Below, one piece after another: positions 7,492 to 15,028 of a stretch of 64,000 bases of DNA; the stretch's first letter is position 1, and each line of letters opens with the position of its first letter. The DNA is taken from contig JADFAL010000001.1 in the NCBI GenBank assembly GCA_015665275.1, positions 35,697 through 99,696 on the forward strand. Reading direction: 5' to 3'. Source of the stretch: Flavobacteriales bacterium (GTDB lineage: Bacteria; Bacteroidota; Bacteroidia; Flavobacteriales_D; Crocinitomicaceae). The notes under the pieces were generated by a model, which had not been told where the DNA came from, made no database searches, and saw only the letters and a program-made list of their open reading frames with translations. The translations under genes and the position numbers were made by a program.

Positions 7492-8790
7492 TTATAGTTT
7501 CTCTATTTTTTTTCGATGCAAACGGTCGTTTTCGCAATGAATTTCAAGCATGTATATTCCTGATTTTAAAGATCCTAACTCCAAAGTCGATTCAGGTTTA
7601 TGTTCCTCAAAAATAAGCCTACCGTGCACATCGAACACCGTTACTTTTTCAATGGTTGTAGGGGATTGAATCTGCAAAGTTGTAGTGAAAGGGTTTGGCC
7701 CAATAGCAAGTTGCTCCGAAGGCTCCGCTAACCCCAAATTGAACTGCGTATTTTCATAAAACCAAAGTGCTCCGCCATCTACGGTGGCCAGGATGTCTAA
7801 ATCTCCATCGGCATCAATATCTACAAATTCCGGAAGTACCACCGGAGCAATGCCACCGGTTATACCAAATGGATTCAATTGACCGCCATCAAACAAAGGA
7901 GCATTTGCATTAGCCAGATTTTGAATGTACCTCAAGTTTCCGCCGGTTTCACCTACTAGCATATCTAAATCGCCATCCATGTCCAAATCCCCCATAGTGG
8001 GATGCGAGAAATAAACTGGGTTCGGAACTAAATCAAAGGGGTTGCTAAGTGGTGCAACAAATCCCGGAAGTACCGAATCACCTTGGTTCTCAAAGTAAAT
8101 CAACCCTCCTGCCTCGCCACTCATGATGTCATAATCGCCATCATTATCTAAATCTGCAAACTCTGGCATCGAAATGTAAGACCCGGCACTAAGACCCAAG
8201 GCATTCACAACAGGTACGCTAAAAAATGGATTTGTCGCCGTTCCAATATTTTGATAGTACATGTGATTTCCGCCGTACTCTCCCGTTACGATATCCAAAT
8301 CTCCGTCATTATCCAAGTCTGCCGCTGTGATGAAAGCGTAATAATACGAACTCGTTAACCCAAACGGGTTGGTTTGAGCTGGTTCAAATACGGGGTTTTC
8401 AGGTGTTCCAGAGTTTTCTATGTAGTCTAGTGTTCCGAAAAAACCACCCATAAGAAGATCGAAATCGCCGTCGCCATCCAGATCCGCAGGGCACAAACCA
8501 CCGACGTAATTGGTACTGTCTACTACAAAACCAAAAGGATTCTCAACGGGAGGAGCGAAATTTTGTGCATTCGAATTCCAAGAAAGGCCCAATGCGAGAC
8601 AAACCGTGCTCAACCATGCCTTGATTTGACCGTTGAAAAACCAATCTGGCAGCGATTGCAAAATGGATTTAATCTTTAATGCGCATCTGCGCAAAACATC
8701 TTTTGATGCGCCGGTTGCAATAAGTCGATTGAACTCTCGAATCTTAAAGTTGAGTTGACGAATCCTTCTTGAAAATGGCTTTGCGTGCAT
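7492..8790 (-). CDS. FG-GAP/VCBS-repeat T9SS protein with basic pre-signal region (paralog A)
   Basis: 432 residues. Residues 1-57 are rich in Arg/Lys and amphipathic (SRRIRQLNFKIREFNRLI). A hydrophobic stretch (about 58-72) and a signal-peptidase-like site before NAQ follow. Then come about five FG-GAP/VCBS repeats, each with a calcium-binding loop (DLDGDGDFDLL, DLDNDGDLDIV, DIDADGDLDIL) and the recurrent NPFG spacer, predicting a calcium-dependent propeller. The last 70 residues are a T9SS type A sorting domain (IGPNPFTTTL to KKIEKL). It closely resembles 15029-16345, including the N-terminal region, and the two flank the glycan operon. The ATG has a rare strong ribosome site, GGAGGAATT. 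Confidence 0.85.
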   Translation of the reverse strand: MHAKPFSRRIRQLNFKIREFNRLIATGASKDVLRRCALKIKSILQSLPDWFFNGQIKAWLSTVCLALGLSWNSNAQNFAPPVENPFGFVVDSTNYVGGLCPADLDGDGDFDLLMGGFFGTLDYIENSGTPENPVFEPAQTNPFGLTSSYYYAFITAADLDNDGDLDIVTGEYGGNHMYYQNIGTATNPFFSVPVVNALGLSAGSYISMPEFADLDNDGDYDIMSGEAGGLIYFENQGDSVLPGFVAPLSNPFDLVPNPVYFSHPTMGDLDMDGDLDMLVGETGGNLRYIQNLANANAPLFDGGQLNPFGITGGIAPVVLPEFVDIDADGDLDILATVDGGALWFYENTQFNLGLAEPSEQLAIGPNPFTTTLQIQSPTTIEKVTVFDVHGRLIFEEHKPESTLELGSLKSGIYMLEIHCENDRLHRKKIEKL

Positions 8791-8800
8791 AATTCCTCCA
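8791..8800 (-). promoter_or_regulatory. Strong Shine-Dalgarno site of the VCBS gene
   Basis: GGAGGAATT lies directly before the ATG at 8790 on the minus strand. Most genes in the window lack any such site, as is usual in Bacteroidota, so this gene may be translated unusually well. Confidence 0.5.
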
Positions 8801-8886
8801 CAATTTAAGCAGAAGCATGCTTGTTTGAAAATTAAGACGACGCAATTTTGCGCATTTTAAACAGGTCAAATGCAGCGGAAGTATTG

Positions 8887-10248
8887 CTAATTTGGATTAG
8901 CGCCTTCAATTAACTGCGCCAATTCGTAATCGTACTGACTGAAAACGCTGAAAGAAGACTCTTTGTCGATAATCATATGACCCACCAAACCGGCAATCAG
9001 TTTTCCTGATTTCTCAAAAACGGATCTACGCACAACGGATACTCCTCCGGAATGACGGAACAAGGCATCACGTTCAAGCCTTGTAAACTGATCACGCTCT
9101 AAAATAGGGTGAAGCCCGTCACCTTTATGCACATAGAACAATGAGTTGTCGGCCTTTACACTAATCAATGAGTCGGAACCGAAAAGAAACATTGTGTGAA
9201 TGGCATCGTCAATTTTATGTGGTTTAAGGAAAGGATATTCTACCGTGATAAGACAGATGCTATTGAACATCATCGTTTTGATTTCTGTCTGAGTTAGAAT
9301 TTCCTGAATGGTTCCATTGAGACTTTCGTTCAAACGCGCTAGGTCTTGACTACGATGATGAAATAAAACCTGATCCTTTTCCTTCAGATCGGTGTCGATA
9401 GCTTTTTGGACATTTTGATCTGGTGAGGTAACCACTATTGCAACGTGATTGGTTGCTTTAAGTGCTTGACGTATTTTTCTGCTAATGAAGTTTGTGTTCC
9501 CAATGGGTTTGTACGCAATATCCTTTTCACCACCACGCACAGGAATTACAATTAGCGTACTTGTATCTTCGTCGCTTTGTTTGATGTAATCCGCATTGAT
9601 TTGAGCTCTTGTATCGAGAATTCGGTTTTCATTCGAAGTAAGGTTGGCACCATGTTGACGGTAATAAAACAGCGGTGTTCCAACGTTGGAAACGTAGAAT
9701 TTTCGGGTAAACTTTACCCAAAGTTCGTATCCATCTTGACACGTATAATTTTCGTTGTAACCTCCTAGTTCTTTCAGGAACTTAGTGCGAATCATGGTAC
9801 AGGCTCCATGCGCCGCTTGATCGAACAACTGAACTTCTTTGTCAAAATCATGACGAATTTCCTGTGAAATGATTTGGTTTTCCTTGTTGACCAAGTAATA
9901 GTTGGGAAAAACCAACCCCAACTCATCATCGCTTTCCATTTTAGCAGAAAGCTCTTCCAACGCACTTTCGTGAAAGTAATCGTCAGCATCCAGTCGCATA
10001 ATGTATTTACCGTTTGCAGCGTTCATTGCCACGTTGTTGGTTGCGTTGAGCCCTTTGTTTTGCTGGTAAATTATTTGAACCTGCTTGTGCTCTCTATATT
10101 GTTCAATAATGTCTTTCGAATTATCGGTAGAGCCGTCATCAATGATGAGCAACTCAAAATCTTGACACGATTGATTCAAAACGGACTCCACAGCGTACTT
10201 AATGTAGGCACCGTAATTGTAGTTTGTGATGTAAACAGTTATGAGCAT
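8887..10248 (-). CDS. GT2 glycosyltransferase fused to a CMP-sugar synthetase-like (cytidylyltransferase) domain
   Basis: 453 residues. Residues 1-225 are a family 2 glycosyltransferase (YITNYNYGAYI, IIDDGSTDNS, DADDY metal motif, GGYNE.Y acceptor helix). Residues 228-453 match the layout of CMP-NeuAc/CMP-Kdo synthetases: VIPVRGGEKD replaces IPARGGSKG, DDAIHTMFLFGSDSLISVK is the adjoining strand-helix, and SGKLIAGLVG with DYELAQLI closes it. The LQPTSPLR motif and the first Asp of the DIDTxxD motif are not preserved, so nucleotidyl transfer may be weakened or lost. It is last in a seven-gene operon, 5 bases after the preceding gene. Its role is presumably transfer or activation of the nonulosonate made by this operon. 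Confidence 0.8.
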   Translation of the reverse strand: MLITVYITNYNYGAYIKYAVESVLNQSCQDFELLIIDDGSTDNSKDIIEQYREHKQVQIIYQQNKGLNATNNVAMNAANGKYIMRLDADDYFHESALEELSAKMESDDELGLVFPNYYLVNKENQIISQEIRHDFDKEVQLFDQAAHGACTMIRTKFLKELGGYNENYTCQDGYELWVKFTRKFYVSNVGTPLFYYRQHGANLTSNENRILDTRAQINADYIKQSDEDTSTLIVIPVRGGEKDIAYKPIGNTNFISRKIRQALKATNHVAIVVTSPDQNVQKAIDTDLKEKDQVLFHHRSQDLARLNESLNGTIQEILTQTEIKTMMFNSICLITVEYPFLKPHKIDDAIHTMFLFGSDSLISVKADNSLFYVHKGDGLHPILERDQFTRLERDALFRHSGGVSVVRRSVFEKSGKLIAGLVGHMIIDKESSFSVFSQYDYELAQLIEGANPN

Positions 10249-10253
10249 TTTGC

Positions 10254-10874
10254 TTATTTCTTTTCGAGCGGTTTGGCAGGAATTCCCGCGACTACCTGAT
10301 GTTCTTTCACGTCCTTGGTAACAACCGCATTACTCCCGGCGATAGCACCTGTTTTCATTGTAACGCCCGGTAAGATTACAACGTGCGCCCCACACCAGAC
10401 ATTCTCCTCTAAAACCACCGGAGAATGCGTATATCCTTGATCCTGAATGTAACCGGTTTCCTTGAAGTTGTGCATGCTCGTCTGTACATAGACAAACCCC
10501 GAAAGGAGTACCTTTTTACCAAGTTCAATGCTATCACCACCATTTAATACGGAATACAGCCCAATTCTTGCACCGGAACGGATTTTCACAGAAGCGTTGT
10601 TAGCCCCAAGCACACGAACTCCACGGTCGATGCGATTATCACCTTCAAATTGCACCGTTGAGCCTCCATGAGCACGCAACTCAACGTTTCTTCGGAAGTA
10701 AACATTATCTCCAATTATTATTTTGGCGTGATCTGTGATTTGAATATCTGGCCAAGTGTCGCAGCGAAACCCTTTTCCAACCTGAAGCTTCTTGGATTTA
10801 AATAGAATCTTGAACCAGAACCCTTTCCATCCGGGCGTTCTATTTTTTAAGTATAGCTTAATTCCAAGTAGCAA
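10254..10874 (-). CDS. Hexapeptide-repeat (left-handed beta-helix) acyltransferase
   Basis: 206 residues. The middle has repeated hexapeptides typical of a left-handed beta-helix (IIIGDNVYFRRNVELRA, VVLEENVWCGAHVVILPG, VTMKTGAIAGSNAVVTKDV). It ends with GIPAKPL, the signature of the LacA/WcaF/maltose O-acetyltransferase group, and probably acts as a trimer using acetyl-CoA. It lies between the NeuB-like gene and the fused glycosyltransferase, so it most likely acetylates the nonulosonate or its glycan. The gaps to its neighbours are 5 and 18 bases. Acceptor specificity is unknown. Confidence 0.85.
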   Translation of the reverse strand: MLLGIKLYLKNRTPGWKGFWFKILFKSKKLQVGKGFRCDTWPDIQITDHAKIIIGDNVYFRRNVELRAHGGSTVQFEGDNRIDRGVRVLGANNASVKIRSGARIGLYSVLNGGDSIELGKKVLLSGFVYVQTSMHNFKETGYIQDQGYTHSPVVLEENVWCGAHVVILPGVTMKTGAIAGSNAVVTKDVKEHQVVAGIPAKPLEKK

Positions 10875-10892
10875 AATGAATGTATCAAAATA

Positions 10893-11903
10893 TTAGGTCA
10901 ACATTGACCAGCTTAATTTTTCAAATGCCTTCGCATCTTCTGTAAGCTCCTTTCCAATCACCTTTTCGAAGTCTCTTGCATCGATTCCATGATTGGGTCG
11001 CAAATATACTAAATTCTCAGGGCTAAGTGTGGTTCCGGCTTTCAGGTCCATTGCAGGATAAACGGCTCGTCTGAATGTGATTAGGTGATCTCCCTCAACA
11101 GATTGTGGCTCTTTTACTTTCGAGCCTTGAAGTTGATTAATGACATTAATTTTCTCGTTCAGTTCCAAAACTTCATCACGCGTAAGCGAAACCTTATGGT
11201 CCCTAAACTCCTTTCCCTTTCTTGTATCGGTGAAATGGAACTCTAAAATTTGAGCCCCCATTGCTACTGCAACTTCTAGCGCATACATTCCCTCAGTATG
11301 ATCAGAGTATCCGACAGGAAGATTGTGTTTTGCCTTTATTTCGTGCATCACTGAAAGATGAGCATACTCTGCCGGAATAGGGTACATGGAGGTACATTGC
11401 AAAACCGAGAGATATTCGGGGTCTTTGTAGCGCTCATCGCAGGATTGAATAAACCGAATCGCATCATCTACCTCTTCTGCGCTGGATAAACCAGTGGAAA
11501 GAATGATAGGTTTACCTAAAGCTGCTGTTTCTTTGAGTACAGGGTATGCGGTCATGTCTCCAGAGCCAATTTTATAGATATCCATGTACTTATCAATCCA
11601 TTCAAAATAGTCAGGATTCCAAACAGACGCCATAAAGCCAACACCTGCTTTTTGACACATTTCCGCCAATTCGATGTAGAACACTTTGTCCAACTCGAAC
11701 TTCTTGAAGTGCTTATTCCGAACAGGGTTTTCTACCGGACTAACTAAGGAGTCTCCCGAATATAGCTGAAACTTGATGTAATCGACGTTTGCTTCAATTG
11801 CAAGTTGCGTGAGTTGTTTTGCGTATTCAAAATCACCTTCATGATTTCCGCCGATTTCCGCAATCATTAATGGGCCACCATTCCTACCTTTCCAATTGCT
11901 CAT
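10893..11903 (-). CDS. neuB: NeuB-family nonulosonic acid synthase
   Basis: 336 residues. It condenses phosphoenolpyruvate with an N-acetylated hexose to give a sialic-, legionaminic- or pseudaminic-type acid. Visible are the IAEIGGNHEGD start, IKFQLYSGDSL, KIGSGDMTAYPVL, ILSTGLSS, LQCTSMYPIP and PVGYSDHTEG motifs of the TIM barrel. A short SAF (antifreeze-like) domain follows at the C-terminus (AVYPAMDLKAGTTLSPENLVYLRP). The common EKHFT.. segment reads EFHFTDTRKGKEFRDHKVSL here, slightly atypical. It overlaps the upstream SpsF-like gene by 20 bases. Which 9-carbon sugar is made cannot be told from sequence. Confidence 0.88.
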   Translation of the reverse strand: MSNWKGRNGGPLMIAEIGGNHEGDFEYAKQLTQLAIEANVDYIKFQLYSGDSLVSPVENPVRNKHFKKFELDKVFYIELAEMCQKAGVGFMASVWNPDYFEWIDKYMDIYKIGSGDMTAYPVLKETAALGKPIILSTGLSSAEEVDDAIRFIQSCDERYKDPEYLSVLQCTSMYPIPAEYAHLSVMHEIKAKHNLPVGYSDHTEGMYALEVAVAMGAQILEFHFTDTRKGKEFRDHKVSLTRDEVLELNEKINVINQLQGSKVKEPQSVEGDHLITFRRAVYPAMDLKAGTTLSPENLVYLRPNHGIDARDFEKVIGKELTEDAKAFEKLSWSMLT

Positions 11904-12576
11904 AAGCGTTCTTTATATCTTGTAAATTATAATTTTCGTATTTCTCTCCCAGAATGGTAATCATCTGGTCAATGTGTTCAAAGTCTTCGGCTGTATCCAA
12001 AGCGAGTTGAATTCCTTGAATGTTGTCAATCGTAGTATTATAGGAGTATTTCGTACTCCCCCAATCGTTTTGATAAAGCGCTAATGTCACATGCTCTCTA
12101 TATTCGGCAGAAGCATTGATTTTGTCAAAATGTTCCGCATAGAAACTGCGTCGTACAATTTCAATGCTCATTCCCTTCGGATAAGTGCGATCTTTTACGT
12201 TGGAAAGAAAATCGTATGTTCCAGATTTTGCCTCCGCAATCATTTCCGACATACAGTCTAGATCAATGAAGATGTTATCACCGTTGGTTCTGATCAGGTA
12301 GTCAAAGTTTTGAGATGCGCCAGCTTGTAAAAACCGTTGAGCGGCATTTTCAAGGCTGCCACGAAAACAATTCCAGTTGTTTTTTGCTGCAAATTCGGCA
12401 ATTGGATCGTCGGTAGATTCCTCCGAGGTAGCAAGGACAATATTTTCGGTGGGCAATAGTTTACGAAGTCGGTTGTACGTATGTTCAATTGCTGGAATTC
12501 CATGCAACGGTTTTAGAACCTTACCATAAAGGCGCGAAGAATTGTATCGTGCAATAATTACCGCTCCGACTTTCAT
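11884..12576 (-). CDS. spsF: SpsF/CMP-NeuAc synthetase-like cytidylyltransferase
   Basis: 230 residues of the SpsF group of the cytidylyltransferase superfamily. The N-terminus VGAVIIARYNSSRLYGKVLKPLHGIP corresponds to the nucleotide-binding PARxxSxRLPGK loop. LIRTNGDNIFIDLD supplies the metal-binding Asp, and LALDTAEDFEHI matches the DTxxD motif. It probably activates the nonulosonic acid with CTP. It overlaps the NeuB-like gene by 20 bases and follows the upstream acyltransferase by 2 bases, so the genes are translationally coupled. Unlike the cytidylyltransferase half of 8887-10248, its key residues look intact, so this is the better candidate for the activating enzyme. Confidence 0.82.
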   Translation of the reverse strand: MKVGAVIIARYNSSRLYGKVLKPLHGIPAIEHTYNRLRKLLPTENIVLATSEESTDDPIAEFAAKNNWNCFRGSLENAAQRFLQAGASQNFDYLIRTNGDNIFIDLDCMSEMIAEAKSGTYDFLSNVKDRTYPKGMSIEIVRRSFYAEHFDKINASAEYREHVTLALYQNDWGSTKYSYNTTIDNIQGIQLALDTAEDFEHIDQMITILGEKYENYNLQDIKNAYEQLER

Positions 12577-12578
12577 AA

Positions 12579-13142
12579 TTACCGTTTGCTTATTTCTTTT
12601 GCAGGGATGCCACCAACAATAGTATTCGGCGCTACGTCGTCTTTAACAAGGGCAGACGCAGCAATAACAGCGCCATCTCCAATGGTAACCCCCTTCAATA
12701 TTTTGACCCCTGTTCCAATCCATACGTCGTTCCCAATTTTAATTGGAGCGGTTTGGTTTGGTTGCTGATTTATTAGCAGTCCCTTTTCAATACCATGATC
12801 GCTATCAACGAAATATACAAATGGAGCAATGAGGCAATTGTCGCCAATTTCAATGGACTCTGAAGCAAAAAGGTGTGAATGATATCCGAATGTAGTATTC
12901 TCTCCAATTCGAACGATAGCTGTTTCGTTGCATGCACAAATACGAGCTCCGGCTTTAATCATGGCATGGTTTCCAATATGTACATTGCCTGGAAAACGCA
13001 TTATATCGACTTGTTTATCGAAAAACACGCCTTCTCCGCAAGTACCCAAACGTTGCGATTGACGAAACTTACGCCATTTGTGGGCGATTGTCATTTTGGT
13101 GTGTTTTCTAACCTGAGATGTCATCGTAAGAGATTTTTTCAA
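12579..13142 (-). CDS. Hexapeptide-repeat acyltransferase (second in operon)
   Basis: 187 residues. A left-handed beta-helix is built from hexapeptides (NVHIGNHAMIKAGARI, VRIGENTTFGYHSHLFAS, IKIGNDVWIGTGVKILKG, VTIGDGAVIAASALV). It closes with GGIPAKEI, as in maltose/galactoside O-acetyltransferases, and the DSDHGIE loop supplies the conserved catalytic-type His. It overlaps the upstream candidate sialyltransferase by 35 bases. It is likely another decoration enzyme for the glycan. The N-terminus may start a few codons later (for example at the ATG of MTSQ or MTIA); I kept the longest version. Confidence 0.83.
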   Translation of the reverse strand: MKKSLTMTSQVRKHTKMTIAHKWRKFRQSQRLGTCGEGVFFDKQVDIMRFPGNVHIGNHAMIKAGARICACNETAIVRIGENTTFGYHSHLFASESIEIGDNCLIAPFVYFVDSDHGIEKGLLINQQPNQTAPIKIGNDVWIGTGVKILKGVTIGDGAVIAASALVKDDVAPNTIVGGIPAKEISKR

Positions 13143-13998
13143 AGGCGTCTATAAAAGAACCTTCGGTTAGATTAAATATTTGTGATCCTTCAAGCGCAGC
13201 GTATTCTTTCAAAAACCAATAAGCCTTGAACGAGTAGTAGAACTTGTGCATTACTTCGTGCAACTTCATGGTTTTTAGGCTGTTTGGATGAAAGAAGGGT
13301 TTGGCGTTATCTGAAAGCAATGTGCTGTTTAATGATTTTAATTGATCCGCGTAGAAATGCTTTTGTGCAGCCATAACCACATTATCGTTTGTGACAAAAA
13401 CCTCCGGAATCCACGAATGATCTGCACCCGCAATGTAAATAGTTGGATATCCTAGGTTGATTCCAAAAAGAATGGAAGGAATTAACACGTTGTGGGGTCT
13501 CGGGCAAGCTTTGTAGGAGCGCAGTGATTTTTTGAAGAACTGCGGAAAATCATCGAGCGGAGTAAGATTAAAATAGTTGACTTTAATGTTCGGATTTTGC
13601 TTCATGTGTTGTTTCCAAGACTCGGAACTTCTAGCGACCATCGGAACAAAAAGATGCATTTCCCAATCTACCTTTTCTACAAGAAGACTGAATATTCGTT
13701 TTCGATCGTTATCCCAAACTTCGTTTTCATCCTTGCTCCAATATTGCTTAGAAACAATGCTGTAAAAGCGAGGCTTAAACATTAAAAACTCTTTGGTGGC
13801 CGCGAAATAATTTACGGCAAGAAAGTCAGAAGTAGTGCTTAGCTTGCTCAGAGAGTCCAAATCATTAGAGAGGGACGGCCCATTACCCAATACAACCAAA
13901 CTGTCTTTTGATTTCGACGCTTTAATCTTGGTGCTTTTAGACTTGAGCATGATTTTCAAGCGGCCCTCCAGTTTTATTTTGAACGATTCGTATCCCAT
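13108..13998 (-). CDS. Candidate sialyltransferase-like protein (GT42/DUF115-type GNGPSL fold)
   Basis: 296 residues. After a basic N-terminus, the nucleotide-binding motif SLVVLGNGPSLSND (GNGPSL at residues 38-43) and DFLAVNYFAATKEFL follow. PRPHNVLIPSILFGINLGYPTIYIAGADHSW comes later. This is the layout of the Campylobacter CstI/CstII sialyltransferases (GNGPSL, cNqFyf, then a GY.eIYl.G.D segment) and of the related DUF115 proteins. In an operon with NeuB- and SpsF-like genes, a nonulosonate transferase is the most natural role; that is inference. It has no signal peptide and is probably cytoplasmic at the inner membrane face. It starts 9 bases after the GT2 gene. Confidence 0.62.
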   Translation of the reverse strand: MGYESFKIKLEGRLKIMLKSKSTKIKASKSKDSLVVLGNGPSLSNDLDSLSKLSTTSDFLAVNYFAATKEFLMFKPRFYSIVSKQYWSKDENEVWDNDRKRIFSLLVEKVDWEMHLFVPMVARSSESWKQHMKQNPNIKVNYFNLTPLDDFPQFFKKSLRSYKACPRPHNVLIPSILFGINLGYPTIYIAGADHSWIPEVFVTNDNVVMAAQKHFYADQLKSLNSTLLSDNAKPFFHPNSLKTMKLHEVMHKFYYSFKAYWFLKEYAALEGSQIFNLTEGSFIDAFEKISYDDISG

Positions 13999-14007
13999 TT
14001 GAGGTTG

Positions 14008-14907
14008 CTACAATTTTTTACTAATAAAAAACCCAGTGAAAACATACCAACGAACCATCACTACATATTTTGCTTTCATCGTCTGTCCTTTGAATAGGAA
14101 CGGAATAGCCAAAACCAAAGATGCGCCAAATTTGAAGATGTATTCAACCACTTTCATAAAACGAGTTCCGAACCCATAATCCTTCAATCGAATGGCCTCA
14201 CTTTGACCAATAACTTTTGCCAGGCGAATCACGAATGATCTCTCTAAGCGATAATCGTCGATGAAGTGTTCTACTTCCATAGCAGGGACGTACAATATTT
14301 TAAGGTTGGCTTTTTTGAGTTTATCGAAAACAAACTTCTCGTCACTACGTGTATGTAAATCTGTATTGAAACCGCCGTGCTCTTCAAAAAACTCTTTTCG
14401 ATATGCCATGTTGCAACCTACTGGGTACTTCTTTTCGAAAGGCTTTACCTGTTCTCCCATGTCCATTCGGGATACAAGTCCTTCAACGTATACAGACAAC
14501 CATTCCGGATCTTTCCCCGGATTGTAGCGCGGAATTACCTTGCCACCGAAGGAGATATATTCTTTGTATGCGTCGTTTTCTGCAAATGCTTTCAGCGTCG
14601 AAACGTATTTTGGTACAGCGAATCCATCATCATCGATGAAGCAAACAATGTCACCCGTTGCTGTTGTTATTCCTCTGTTTCTGGCAAAAGAAAGTCCAGG
14701 TTGTGTTTCCTTTACGTATACTACATTTAGTTGAGGTTCGTCTGCAACAAATTTTTGACAAATTTCCTCCGTACTGTCCGAAGAGTTGTTGTTTACTAGT
14801 ACGATTTCAAAATTCTCTGGAGCTTCTGTTTGGTTTTTCAAATGTTCCAAACATTCAGGCAAATAGAGTTCGCGATTATAAGTACAAATGACAACAGATA
14901 CTTTCAT
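14008..14907 (-). CDS. GT2 family glycosyltransferase, first gene of glycan operon
   Basis: 299 residues. A standard GT-A fold: VSVVICTYNRELYL, VLVNNNSSD, CFIDDDGFAVPKYV (DxD metal site), CNMAYRKEFFEEHGGF, then TRSDEKFVFDKLKKA. A C-terminal amphipathic or membrane-associated segment (YIFKFGASLVLAIPFLF) follows. It transfers a sugar from a nucleotide donor to the growing glycan at the cytoplasmic face. It is the first gene of the seven-gene minus-strand unit ending at 8887, so the operon promoter should lie in 14908-15000; I did not find a convincing TAnnTTTG box there. Confidence 0.88.
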   Translation of the reverse strand: MKVSVVICTYNRELYLPECLEHLKNQTEAPENFEIVLVNNNSSDSTEEICQKFVADEPQLNVVYVKETQPGLSFARNRGITTATGDIVCFIDDDGFAVPKYVSTLKAFAENDAYKEYISFGGKVIPRYNPGKDPEWLSVYVEGLVSRMDMGEQVKPFEKKYPVGCNMAYRKEFFEEHGGFNTDLHTRSDEKFVFDKLKKANLKILYVPAMEVEHFIDDYRLERSFVIRLAKVIGQSEAIRLKDYGFGTRFMKVVEYIFKFGASLVLAIPFLFKGQTMKAKYVVMVRWYVFTGFFISKKL

Positions 14908-14975
14908 TGATTTAAACGAAGGATTGAGTGGTTAAAGATAACACTTTTGCACTAGGAGAAATTGGGCCGTACAAT

Positions 14976-15008
14976 GTAAAAACCCTCCCTATCAAGGACA
15001 GGAAGGAC
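14976..15008 (-). terminator. Rho-independent terminator of VCBS paralog B
   Basis: On the minus strand a 7-bp stem CCTTCCT/AGGGAGG (one G-U pair; 15000-15006 with 14984-14990) with a 9-nt loop is followed by GTTTTTAC. It lies 22 bases after the stop of 15029-16345 and separates that gene from the glycan operon. Confidence 0.7.
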
Positions 15009-15028
15009 TTTCAAATATGCGTTGTAAG

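Noticed and set aside
9874..10299. A 141-codon plus-strand ORF inside the GT2-fusion gene
   Set aside because: It is antisense to clear GT2 motifs; no independent support.
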